From JACDAN01 sp963801855 (lineage in GTDB: Bacteria; Actinomycetota; Thermoleophilia; Gaiellales; Gaiellaceae), in assembly GCA_963801855.1 (NCBI GenBank), contig CAWDGK010000005.1, positions 434,001 through 498,000 of the forward strand: 64,000 bases of DNA. Reading direction: 5' to 3'. Shown here one piece after another: positions 44,127 to 52,252 of the stretch. Within the stretch, counting starts at the first letter, position 1, and each line of letters opens with the position of its first letter. Below the pieces are notes generated by a model, which was not told where the DNA came from, searched no databases, and saw nothing but the letters and a program-made list of their open reading frames with translations. The translations under genes were made by a program, and so were the position numbers.

Positions 44127-44130
44127 AGGG

Positions 44131-45091
44131 TTAGAGCCTCGGCTCGAGCTCCTCCGCCAGAACTTCAGGAAGCCGTCCTGGTCGCGGCCGATCTGGTGGA
44201 AGTAGATGTGCGTGTAGCCGGCCTGCTCGTACTCCCGGAGATCCTCGAGCCAGCGATCCGGGTCCGGGCCGCAGCGGAAGCGCCTCCTTCAGGTCTTCGG
44301 GAGTGACGTCCTCCGTCGCCTGCTCGAAGTGGCGCGGGAGCGGAAGCTCGTAGCTGAGGTCGCCGCCGACCGCGGCGTTCGGCCAGCACCTCGCAGGCGG
44401 TCTTCGCGCCCTCGTCCTCCGACGCGGCCCAGCAGCCCGTGATCTGGCCGTACTTCGGCTTGCCCTTGCCGCCGGCGGACTCGAACTTCTCGATCGGCTC
44501 GCGGTCCGGCGCAACGTTGATGAGCGCGTCGCACGCGCGGCCGGCCAGCTCGGCGGCGAGCGGCTTCGCGGCCGCGACGGCGATGCTCGAGCGGCTCGTC
44601 CGGCAGCGTGTAGAGCCGGGCCTGCTCGACGTCGAAGAAGCTCGCCGCGGTGGCGTCTGGTAGCCGCCCTCCCAGAGGAGTCGGAGCACCTCGATCGCCT
44701 CCTCGAGCATCGCCGAGCCGCTCGTCCGGAGCGGGCCAGCCCTCGCCGACGATGTGCTCGTTCAGGTTCTCGCCGGTGCCGACGCCCGAGGAAGAACCGA
44801 CCGTCCATCATCACCGCGCGAGGTCGCCGCGGCCTGGGCGATGATCGCCGGGTGGATCCGGATCGTCGGGCACGTGACGCCCGTCCCGAGCCGGATCCGC
44901 TCGGTGGCCTGCGCGATCCCGCCGATCACGCTCCAGACGAACGGGCTGTGCCCCTGCGCGTCGACCCACGGGTGGTAGTGGTCGGAGATCATCGCGAACT
45001 CGAACCCGGTCTCCTCGGCCTGCTTCGCAAGCCGCACGAGGTCGTTCGGAGGATGCTCTTCGGACGAGAGTGCAAGCCCAAACTCGGTCAT
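44131..45091 (-). pseudogene. LLM-class flavin-dependent oxidoreductase (F420-type), heavily frameshifted
   Basis: Luciferase-like TIM-barrel oxidoreductase, close in pattern to the F420-dependent glucose-6-phosphate-dehydrogenase-like group. The N-terminus is intact: MTEFGLALSSEEHPPNDLVR, QAEETGFEFAMISDHYHPWV, HSPFVWSVIGGIAQATERIR, LGTGVTCPTIRIHPAIIAQA. After about 44825 the frame changes many times: LEEAIEVLRLLWEGGYQT, ACDALINVAPDREPIEKFES and KPKYGQITGCWAASEDEGAK, then GYTHIYFHQIGRDQDGFLKF and a final AEELEPRL-stop at 44131. Six or more indels in 700 bp are far above the window average and the RAYT element lies 4 nt away, so this may be a real pseudogene. TGATG couples it to the uppP stop. 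Confidence 0.78.
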
Positions 45092-46050
45092 CAGAAGTTT
45101 GCGTCCCGCACTCCGGCAAGGATCAAACCCAGGACGACGATCCCGACCACGATTCGGTAGACGACGAACGGCGCGTATGTGTGCCGGCGCACGAAGCCCA
45201 GCAGAAAGACGATCGCGAGGAGGCCGCTCCCGAGCGCGGCCAGGGTTCCCACCAGGAACGGGCCCTCCCAGCCCGCGGGGAGGTCGCCGAACAGCACGTC
45301 CGTGATCCCCTTCCAGAGCACGGCGCCGAACGTCGTCGGGATCAGCAGGAGGAACGAGAGTCGTGCCGCGGCGTCGCGGCTGAGACCGAGGAACCGTCCC
45401 GCGGAGATCGTGATCCCCGAGCGGGAGACTCCGGGGGCGAGCGCCAGACTCTGGGCGACACCGATCGCGATCCCGGCCTTGATGCCGACGGAGTCGAGCT
45501 CTCGCGTCGCCGGACGCCGGTCCGCGAAGAGCAGCACGACTCCGAAGATGCCGAGCAGGCTCGCGATCTGCCACGGCTCGCCGAGTCGATCGATGATGAA
45601 CTCCTCGCCGACGGCTCCTGTGACCGCAGCCGGAATCGTGGCGACGATGATCACCCAGGCCAGGCGCTCGTCGCCCGTCGCCATCGACCGGTGCGCGATC
45701 GAGCGGAGCCAGGCGGCGAAGAGCCGCGCCACGTCGCGCCAGAAGTACCCGACGACGGCGGCGAGCGTTCCGACGTGGAGAGCCACGTCGAAGGTCTGGT
45801 TGAACGCGTCGTCCTCCTGGAGGTAGCGCCAGTCGGCCGCCCAGGGCACCAGGATCAGGTGGCCGGACGAGCTGATCGGGAGAAGCTCGGTCGCCCCCTG
45901 GACGAGGCCGAGGACGAATGCCTGCCAGTTCGAGAGTGCGCCTTCCTCTTCGCCCACGCCGAGCAGCGCGAGGATGAGCGCGAGGGAGATCGCCGCAGCG
46001 GCGACGCCGAAGATGCCGAAACGGCTCCGCAAGGAGGGGACCACTACCAT
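45091..46050 (-). CDS. uppP: Undecaprenyl-diphosphatase (BacA/UppP)
   Basis: A 319-residue integral membrane phosphatase regenerating undecaprenyl phosphate, the lipid carrier for peptidoglycan and glycans, with release of phosphate. The two family signatures are complete: LGLVQGATELLPISSSGHL (catalytic Glu and Ser-rich loop) and LAPGVSRSGITISAGRFLGL (Arg and Ser). Eight or more helices are visible. ATG 46050 is used; longer starts would run into the divergent CHAD gene, whose GTG is only 6 nt away. It sits at the edge of the phosphate/polyphosphate island. Confidence 0.92.
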   Translation of the reverse strand: MVVVPSLRSRFGIFGVAAAAISLALILALLGVGEEEGALSNWQAFVLGLVQGATELLPISSSGHLILVPWAADWRYLQEDDAFNQTFDVALHVGTLAAVVGYFWRDVARLFAAWLRSIAHRSMATGDERLAWVIIVATIPAAVTGAVGEEFIIDRLGEPWQIASLLGIFGVVLLFADRRPATRELDSVGIKAGIAIGVAQSLALAPGVSRSGITISAGRFLGLSRDAAARLSFLLLIPTTFGAVLWKGITDVLFGDLPAGWEGPFLVGTLAALGSGLLAIVFLLGFVRRHTYAPFVVYRIVVGIVVLGLILAGVRDANF

Positions 46051-46056
46051 GAGACC

Positions 46057-46926
46057 GTGGACGGCGAACGCGCACTTGCACTCCAGCCGCTGGCGGGATT
46101 GGAGCGCGCGGACCTTCCGGACGACGAGCTCCAGGCGGTTCTGCGGGAGCAACTCGCGGAGCTGAAGGCGCGGGAGGGGGGCGTTCGGCTCGGTGCCGAC
46201 CCGGAGGAGCTGCACAAGTTTCGGGTCGCGACTCGCCGAATCCGGTCGCTCCTGCGATCGACCCGCGAGTGGATCGCCGACTCCGAGAGATCCGAGAGGC
46301 TTCGTTCGGAGCTGAGGTGGCTTGCATCGCTTCTCGGCGAGGTCCGCGACCGCGACGTCCTGATCGAGTACCTCATGGATGAGCTGCGGACTCTCGACGG
46401 CGCGCCGTTCGGAGCCGTTCTCGAGCTGCTCGACGGTGAGCGTGAGCTCGCCCGGCGCGAGCTGGTACTGGCACTCGACTCACCGCGGTACCGGGCGCTG
46501 CTGAAAGACCTCGAGCGGCCACCTGCACTCGAGGAGGGCGCGACGCTGGAGGAGGCGGCACGACGGGAGTACGCCAGGGTTCGGAAGGCCATGACGGCGC
46601 TCGGCAAGAGGCCGCCCGACGACGACCTCCACGAGGCTCGCATCCGCGTCAAGCGCGCCCGATACGCCGCAGAGGCCGCCGGATCCGGCGCTCGTTTCGT
46701 CGATCGGGCGAAGGAGCTCCAGGACGTTCTCGGCGAGCACCAGGACGCGGTCGTGGCGGAAGAGCGGGTGAGAGCCTTGCTCGAGCAGGTCCGGGGCGCC
46801 GGCCGCACCTCGTTCGCCGCCGGGCGGCTCGTCGAGCGGCAGGCTGCTCGACGGGCTGCATCGCGCGGTGCGTGGCCGGGGGCCTGGCGGCGGCTCCAGA
46901 AGGCGGGCGACAAGGCCTTCGGTTGA
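46057..46926 (+). CDS. CHAD-domain protein (polyphosphate-binding)
   Basis: A 289-residue, strongly charged, all-helical protein of the CHAD family, which binds polyphosphate through conserved His/Arg/Lys. Two four-helix halves are visible. The first has the signature ELHKFRVATRRIRSLLRS and LGEVRDRDVLIEYL, the second DLHEARIRVKRARYAAEAAG and LQDVLGEHQDAVVAEER. This is the tandem HxxRVxxRRxR pattern of the domain. GTG 46057 is the only start that keeps helix 1. It is directly followed by Nudix-SixA (TTGA overlap), then exopolyphosphatase and polyphosphate kinase genes, so a role with polyphosphate granules is well supported by context. Confidence 0.9.
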   Translation: MDGERALALQPLAGLERADLPDDELQAVLREQLAELKAREGGVRLGADPEELHKFRVATRRIRSLLRSTREWIADSERSERLRSELRWLASLLGEVRDRDVLIEYLMDELRTLDGAPFGAVLELLDGERELARRELVLALDSPRYRALLKDLERPPALEEGATLEEAARREYARVRKAMTALGKRPPDDDLHEARIRVKRARYAAEAAGSGARFVDRAKELQDVLGEHQDAVVAEERVRALLEQVRGAGRTSFAAGRLVERQAARRAASRGAWPGAWRRLQKAGDKAFG

Positions 46927-47706
46927 GCGAGCCGATCCGGGCCGCGGGCGGCATCGTCCGGCGGCGACGGCGACGTCCTGCTCGTCCACCGGCCGAAATA
47001 CGGCGACTGGACCTTTCCGAAGGGGAAGGCGAAGCGAAGCGAGACCGACGAGGATTGCGCCCTCCGCGAAGTCGAAGAGGAGACCGGCTTGCAGTGCGCC
47101 CTCGGCAGGGAACTGGCGACCACGCATTACCGGTCGCTGCTCGGCCCGAAGGTCGTGCGCTACTGGGAGATGACGCCCCTCCACGGCTCCTTCAGGCCGT
47201 CGAACGAGGTCGACGAGGTCCGCTGGATGTCTCCCGACGCGGCGCGAACGCTCCTCAGCTACAAGCACGACCTGGCTGTGCTCGACTCGCTCGGCCCGGT
47301 GACGCAGATCGTCGTCCGCCACGCGTCGGCCGGAGACCGGAAGGAGTGGAAGGGCGACGACCGTGATCGGCCCCTCGACGAAAAGGGCAGGCTGCAGGCG
47401 GAGAGGCTCGTCGAGACTCTCGAGCCGTACCGCGTCGATCGGATCGTCTCGAGCCCGTTCAAGCGCTGTCTCGAGACGGTGGAACCGCTGGCGCGAGCGC
47501 GCGGCCTGGAGGTCGAGCAGAGCGACGAGCTCGCCGACGGTGCCGGCGCGGAACGGGCCAGGAGCCTGCTCGAGAGCCTGTCCGGGTCGGCGGCGGTCAC
47601 CTGTGGTCACGGCGAGGAGATCGAATCGCTGTTCGGGAAGACAAAGAAGGGCGCCGCGTGGGTGGTCGGCCCGGCGCTCGAGCCAACCGAGCTCCTGAAG
47701 AGCTAG
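46923..47706 (+). CDS. Nudix hydrolase / histidine phosphatase (SixA) fusion, one frameshift
   Basis: Two-domain protein of about 260 residues, similar in layout to mycobacterial MutT1. The Nudix half (residues about 1-130) has the box starting GKAKRSETDEDCALREVEEE (GX5EX7REUXEEXGU complete) after HRPKYGDWTFPK. The C-terminal half (residues about 135-260) is a SixA-type phosphohistidine/RHG phosphatase with VVRHASAGDR, DEKGRLQAERLVETL, SSPFKRCLET and the late His in AVTCGHGEEIE. MutT1 hydrolyses 8-oxo-dGTP and diadenosine polyphosphates; with CHAD, PPK and PPX neighbours, an ApnA or polyphosphate-linked nucleotide role is plausible. TTG 46923 overlaps the CHAD stop. An extra base near 46965 shifts the frame. 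The gene overlaps the convergent ppx stop by 4 bp. Confidence 0.88.
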
Positions 47707-48584
47707 GCGGCCGCCTCGGCACGCGAGAGGAGTGCGAGGATCGCCCCCTCGCGAACTCCTTCGCGCACGACTTTCAGGGGGACGCCGAAGCGGCGTTGCG
47801 CCTCGGCGAGGATGAGCGTTCCGGCCGCGAGCGTCCTGGCCCGGGCAGGCTGGATTCCGTGCTCTGCAGCGAGCGCTTCCGACGGTCCGGAGACGGCGAG
47901 CTCGAGGATCCATGTGAGCTCCTTCTCGCCCAGCTTTCGGCCGGCGAGCTTGCGGAGAGCGCGCGCGCTTCCACCCGTGGCGAGCACGGTGGCGACGAGT
48001 GGGGGAGTCACCGAGTCGAACGCGGCTTCGACCTCCTCGCGCGCATCGGCGAGCTCCAGCGGCGTCGGAGGGTCGGAACGCAGGGTTCGGGCGGTGAGGC
48101 GGAGCGATCCGAGGTCGATGGGTCGCATCCAGGCGGGCCCGACAGGCGTCCCGGCCAGAAGCTGCGTCGAGCCGCCGCCGACGTCGCAAATCGCCACGCT
48201 TTCCGGCGGCGAGGCAAGCGCACCGACCGCGCCTGCGTAGGCGAGGCTGCCTTCCTCCTCGGCCGACAGCACCCGGACCCGCGCGCCGGAGCCGGTGGCG
48301 AGGGCCTCTACGAGCTCGTCGGCGTTCGCGCTCTGCCGCCCGGGTGCAGTGACGACCACCTCGAATCTCGCGACCCGGTGATCCCGCGCAACCTTGGCGT
48401 AGCGGGCTGCAAGCCCCTGTGCCTCGGCGAGCTTGGGCTCGGAGATTTGGCCGTAGCGCTCGATGTCGCTCGCGAGGCCGAGGTGGACTCCGTCGACGTG
48501 AATCGGCTTCAGGCCGCGGCCCGACTGGGCCGCAACCAGGAGCCGGACCGTGTTCGAGCCGACGTCAAGTACGGCAGCGCGCAT
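47703..48584 (-). CDS. ppx: Exopolyphosphatase / GppA family phosphatase
   Basis: A 293-residue ASKHA-fold phosphatase hydrolysing terminal phosphate from polyphosphate, or pppGpp. It has phosphate-1 loop LDVGSNTVRLLVA at residues about 6-18, the conserved acid in LSAEEEGSLAYAGA, phosphate-2 ICDVGGGSTQLLAG, and adenosine-type motif VLATGGSARALRKLA. It is the short single-domain type common in actinobacteria (about 300 residues, lacking the HD domain of E. coli Ppx). ATG 48584 follows the ppk stop by 30 bp, so synthesis and breakdown enzymes of polyphosphate are in one transcript with a PhoP-like regulator. Confidence 0.88.
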   Translation of the reverse strand: MRAAVLDVGSNTVRLLVAAQSGRGLKPIHVDGVHLGLASDIERYGQISEPKLAEAQGLAARYAKVARDHRVARFEVVVTAPGRQSANADELVEALATGSGARVRVLSAEEEGSLAYAGAVGALASPPESVAICDVGGGSTQLLAGTPVGPAWMRPIDLGSLRLTARTLRSDPPTPLELADAREEVEAAFDSVTPPLVATVLATGGSARALRKLAGRKLGEKELTWILELAVSGPSEALAAEHGIQPARARTLAAGTLILAEAQRRFGVPLKVVREGVREGAILALLSRAEAAA

Positions 48585-48614
48585 GCGGCACCATTCTGAA
48601 AACCCGCTCGGAGG

Positions 48615-50708
48615 TCAGCCCGATCGACGGGCCGCAGGCCGTCGTTGGCGAGCCCGCGCGCTGCGCATGAGCACGTCGTGCGCGGGCCGTGGGCGCTCGT
48701 TCTTCTCGGGCTGGAGCCGCTGCCAGCTTCCGTCGCCCGCCAGCGTCCACGCCTGTGAGTTGTCGGCGAGCAGCGCGTCGAACGCGGCCGCGAGGCGCTG
48801 TTGTGCGCGCGCGTCCTGCACCGGCGCCAGCACCTCGACACGGTGGTCGAGGTTCCGGGGCATGAGGTCGGCGCTGCCGAGCAGGTGAGTCGCCGACTTC
48901 CCCGTCTCGAAGATGAGGAGGCGGCTGTGCTCGAGGAAGCGTCCGAGGACACTCCGCACGCGAATGCTCTCGCTCAGGCCGGGAACGCCGGGGCGCAGGG
49001 CGCAGATGTTCCGCACGACGATGTCGATCTCCGCGCCGGCCTGGGAGGCGTCGTAGAGCTCCTCGATGATCGGCTCGTCGGTCAGCGCGTTCGTCTTGAT
49101 GCGAATCCGCGCCTTCTTGCCTGCCGCGGCCGCCTCCGACACCGCCCGGATCTCGTCGATCAGCCGAGAGCGCAGCGTCCAGGGCGCGACGAGGAGCTTG
49201 CGGAAGCGTTGTGGACGCCCGAAGCCGGTGATGTAGTTGAAGAGGTCGGCGATGTCGGCGGCGATCTCGGCGTCGGCCGTGAAGAGGCCGAAGTCCTCGT
49301 AGCTGCGTGCGTTCAATGCGTGGTAGTTGCCGGTGCCCACATGGACGTAGCGCCGGAGCAGATCTCCCTCGCGCCGGACGACGAGCGTCGCCTTCGCGTG
49401 GATCTTGAGATGCGGGAACCCGTAGACGACGTGCACGCCCGAGCGCTCGAGCGCTCGGGACCACTCGATGTTCCGGTGCTCGTCGAATCGGGCCTTCAGC
49501 TCGACGATGCAGACGCTCTGCTTGCCGTCCTCGGCCGCCTCGATCAGGGCCGGGACGAGCGGCGTCTCGTCGCTCGTCCGGTAGACGGCGGTCTTGAGGC
49601 CCACCACCTGCGAGTCGGTCGCAGCGCCTCGCACGAAGGCCTCGAAGCTCGTCGAGAAGGACTCGTAGGGATGGTGGACGATGATGTCGGAGCGGCGAAT
49701 CTCGTCGAAGAAGTCGCTGCCGGCCTCGAGCTCGGCGATACGAGGCTGGGTGACGGGAATCCAGGGGTCGTCCTTGAGCTCCGGACGGTCGAGCCGCGCG
49801 ATCTGCATCAGGTCGGCAAGGTCGAGCAGGCCCGAGACGGGGTAGAGCTGCTCGCGGTCGGCGCCGAGGCCGGAGAGCAGCCGGTCGCGCATGGACTCGG
49901 ACATCGAGTCGGCGACTTCGACGCGAACGGCGTCGCCGAATCTCCGCCTCCGGAGCTGGAGCTCGACCGCCTCGAGCAGGTCGTCGGCCTCGTCGGAGAC
50001 CGAGAAGTCGGCGTCGCGCGTGACGCGGAACGCGGCGCACTCGATGATCTCCATCTTCGGAAACAGCATGTCGAGGAAGTGCGCGATCACGTGCTCGAGC
50101 GGGAGGAAGACTCCACGGTCTCCGACTTCGAGGAACCGGGGGAGCACCTCGGGCACCTTCACGCGCGCGAACCGCTCCTCGCCGCTTTCGGGATCCCGGA
50201 CGAACACGGCCAGGCTGAGCGAGAGGCCGGAGATGTAGGGGAAGGGCTGGCCCGGCCCGACTGCGAGCGGGGTGAGGACCGGGAACACCTGTCGCTCGAA
50301 GCGATGAGCGAGCTCCTCGACCTCTTTGCCGCGAAGGTCGTCGACCCGCCCGACGACGACGTCGTTCTCGGCGAGCGCCGGCTTCAGGTCGCGCCGCCAG
50401 AGCTTCGACTGGCGTGCCGAGAGCTCCGTCACCGACGAGCTGATCGCCGCGAGCGCCTCCTTCGGGCTTCGTCCGTCCGGCGAGCGAACGCTGAGGCCGG
50501 CTGCGATCTGCCCAAGAAGCCCGGCGACCCGCACCATGAAGAACTCGTCGAGATTCGAGGAGAAGATCGAGCAGAACTTCACCCGCTCGAGCAGCGGGAC
50601 GGACGAATCCTCTGCCAGCTCGAGCACGCGCGCGTTGAAGTCGAGCCACGAGAGCTCCCGATTGAGGAGCCGCCCGTCGCTCCTCGCCGCAACCTCCGTC
50701 GAGGGCAC
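48615..50708 (-). CDS. ppk: Polyphosphate kinase 1
   Basis: A 697-residue PPK1, polymerising the gamma-phosphate of ATP into polyphosphate. Domains in order: N domain (LLNRELSWLDFNARVLELA, CSIFSSNLDEFFMVRVAGL), H domain, then C1/C2 of phospholipase-D-like fold. These carry GLKTAVYRTSDETPLVPALI, ARFDEHRNIEWSRALERSGV, FPHLKIHAKATLVVRREG with the autophosphorylated-type His, THLLGSADLMPRNLDHRVEV and RVRSVLGRFLEHSRLLIFE with the second His. Length fits the family. GTG 50708 overlaps the stop of the response-regulator gene (TAGTG). The last 30 residues are a basic tail (RSARARQRRPAARRSG). Confidence 0.96.
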   Translation of the reverse strand: MPSTEVAARSDGRLLNRELSWLDFNARVLELAEDSSVPLLERVKFCSIFSSNLDEFFMVRVAGLLGQIAAGLSVRSPDGRSPKEALAAISSSVTELSARQSKLWRRDLKPALAENDVVVGRVDDLRGKEVEELAHRFERQVFPVLTPLAVGPGQPFPYISGLSLSLAVFVRDPESGEERFARVKVPEVLPRFLEVGDRGVFLPLEHVIAHFLDMLFPKMEIIECAAFRVTRDADFSVSDEADDLLEAVELQLRRRRFGDAVRVEVADSMSESMRDRLLSGLGADREQLYPVSGLLDLADLMQIARLDRPELKDDPWIPVTQPRIAELEAGSDFFDEIRRSDIIVHHPYESFSTSFEAFVRGAATDSQVVGLKTAVYRTSDETPLVPALIEAAEDGKQSVCIVELKARFDEHRNIEWSRALERSGVHVVYGFPHLKIHAKATLVVRREGDLLRRYVHVGTGNYHALNARSYEDFGLFTADAEIAADIADLFNYITGFGRPQRFRKLLVAPWTLRSRLIDEIRAVSEAAAAGKKARIRIKTNALTDEPIIEELYDASQAGAEIDIVVRNICALRPGVPGLSESIRVRSVLGRFLEHSRLLIFETGKSATHLLGSADLMPRNLDHRVEVLAPVQDARAQQRLAAAFDALLADNSQAWTLAGDGSWQRLQPEKNERPRPAHDVLMRSARARQRRPAARRSG

Positions 50709-51403
50709 TACTTGAGCTGCGGCTCGAGCTTGTAGCCGACGCCGTAGCGGGTATGGACGAAGGCGTGACGGGAGGACTGCGCGTCGATCTTCTCCCGGAG
50801 CTTCTTCACGAAGACATCCACTGTACGGTCCCGCCTCGTCAGGCGGCGGCCCCAGATCCGCTGGAGTAGCTCGTCCCGCGTCACGACGCGCGGACTTTCC
50901 TGTGCGAGGGCGTAGAGGAGGCGGAACTCCGTCGGGGTCAGGCCGGCGCTGCGGTCGTCGATGTAGGCCTGGACGCTCTCGGGGTCGACCAGGAGCTCCT
51001 CGAGGCGGATCGCCTCGTTCCGCTCGGCGGAAAGGGGGCGAACTCCCCGCCGGGCCGCGGCGCGAACACGCGCCACGAGCTCTCTCATGGAGAAGGGCTT
51101 GACGAGGTAGTCGTCGGCTCCGAGCTCGAGTGTCTGCACACGGTCGTCTTCCGAGCCCCGCGCGCTGACGACGACGATCGGCGTGCCGATTCCGGCAGCC
51201 CTGGCGTGTTCGATGAGCTTCCAGCCGTCGAGCGCCGGGAGCATCAGGTCGACGACGCAGACGTCGGGATGCTCGTACCTGAGGCGGGCGAGGCCGGCGA
51301 CGCCGTTCGACACCCAGCTCGGCTCGAAGCCGGCCGCCGTCAGGTGACTCGCCATGCCCCTGGCGATCACCTCGTCGTCTTCGACAATCAGGATCTTCGC
51401 CAT
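50708..51403 (-). CDS. PhoP/PhoB-like response regulator, copy 1 (operon with ppk and ppx)
   Basis: A 231-residue OmpR-family regulator. The receiver has EDDE near residue 8, Asp in VVDLMLPALDG, and Lys in LVKPFSMRELVARV. The winged helix covers residues about 135-230 (LTPTEFRLLYALAQESPRVV, RRLTRRDRTVDVFVKKLREK, RYGVGYKLEPQLK). It is a close paralogue of the regulator encoded 139 bp upstream: most positions are identical, including SARGxExDR and LQRIWGRR. GGAGGAG runs up to ATG 51403. Four 11-bp repeats of PHO-box type lie 36-75 nt upstream, so it is likely activated by itself or its twin. It starts the regulator-ppk-ppx operon. Confidence 0.9.
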   Translation of the reverse strand: MAKILIVEDDEVIARGMASHLTAAGFEPSWVSNGVAGLARLRYEHPDVCVVDLMLPALDGWKLIEHARAAGIGTPIVVVSARGSEDDRVQTLELGADDYLVKPFSMRELVARVRAAARRGVRPLSAERNEAIRLEELLVDPESVQAYIDDRSAGLTPTEFRLLYALAQESPRVVTRDELLQRIWGRRLTRRDRTVDVFVKKLREKIDAQSSRHAFVHTRYGVGYKLEPQLK

Positions 51404-51438
51404 CTCCTCCGATCTTGGCCGGGCTCGGAGCGCGAAGG

Positions 51439-51478
51439 GGTAGAACCGCGGTGAAGGGGTGGTAACGGTCCGGTGAAT
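51439..51478 (-). promoter_or_regulatory. PHO-box-like operator, four 11-bp units, before the regulator-ppk-ppx operon
   Basis: On the plus strand GGTAGA, GGTGAA, GGTAAC and GGTGAA start at 51439, 51450, 51461 and 51472, exactly 11 bp apart. On the minus strand these read TTCACC/GTTACC/TTCTACC, close to the Streptomyces PHO-box unit GTTCACC. They face the regulator gene starting at 51403. Confidence 0.7.
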
Positions 51479-51542
51479 CAGCGAAGGCGGGTGGGACGCC
51501 GGTCCGTGCCCCGAGCGGCCGCCACGCGCGCTCCCCCGCCCA

Positions 51543-52238
51543 TCATTTGGGCTCGGCTTCGAGCTTGTACCCGACGCCGTACCTGGTCTGGATGAACGTG
51601 TGGTCGCGGGCCCGGCGGTCGATCTTCTCGCGGAGCTTGCGGACGAACACGTCGACCGTGCGGTCGCGGTGCGTCTCGCGCCTGCCCCAGATCCGCTGCA
51701 GTAGCTCGTCGCGCGTGACGACCCGGCCCTGCTCGAGCGCCAGCGCATAGAGCAGCCGGAACTCCGTCGGCGTCAAGCCGGCGCTCTCCCCGTGGATGTA
51801 CGCCTGCACCTCGTCCGGGTCGATCCGGAGCTCTTCGAGCTCGATCGGCTCGCCACGCTGCTCCTGCTCGGCGCGCGTCCCGCGGCGGGCGTTCGCGCGC
51901 ACCCGGGCGACGAGCTCTTTCATGGAGAACGGCTTGACGAGGTAGTCGTCGGCACCGATCTCGAGTGCGTGAATGCGGTCGTGCTCGGTCCCTCGCGCCG
52001 AGACGACGACGATCGGCGTCCCGATCCCCTCGCTGCGTGCGCTCTCGATCAGCTTCCAGCCGTCGGTGCCGGGCAGCATGAGGTCGACGACACAGACGTC
52101 GGGACGCTCGAACCGGAGCCGGGCGAGCCCGGCGGTCCCGTTCTCGACCCGGATCGGGTCGAACCCGGCGGCTGACAGGTGGCGCGCCATGCCCTCGGCA
52201 ATGACCGCGTCGTCTTCGACGATTAAGACCTTCGCCAT
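51543..52238 (-). CDS. PhoP/PhoB-like response regulator, copy 2 (divergent from the histidine kinase)
   Basis: A 231-residue OmpR-family regulator nearly identical in layout to its downstream twin. It opens MAKVLIVEDDAVIAEGMARH, with phospho-Asp in VVDLMLPGTDGWKLIE, Lys in YLVKPFSMKELVARV, and DNA-binding half LTPTEFRLLYALALEQGRVV with RRETHRDRTVDVFVRKLREK. Differences cluster in the linker (RRGTRAEQEQRGEPIELEEL) and the C-terminal tail. Its start is 14 bp from the start of the PAS histidine kinase on the other strand, so kinase and regulator share one promoter region and this copy is the likely cognate partner. Presumed controller of the pst genes. Confidence 0.9.
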   Translation of the reverse strand: MAKVLIVEDDAVIAEGMARHLSAAGFDPIRVENGTAGLARLRFERPDVCVVDLMLPGTDGWKLIESARSEGIGTPIVVVSARGTEHDRIHALEIGADDYLVKPFSMKELVARVRANARRGTRAEQEQRGEPIELEELRIDPDEVQAYIHGESAGLTPTEFRLLYALALEQGRVVTRDELLQRIWGRRETHRDRTVDVFVRKLREKIDRRARDHTFIQTRYGVGYKLEAEPK

Positions 52239-52252
52239 ACTCGTGAGCGGAG

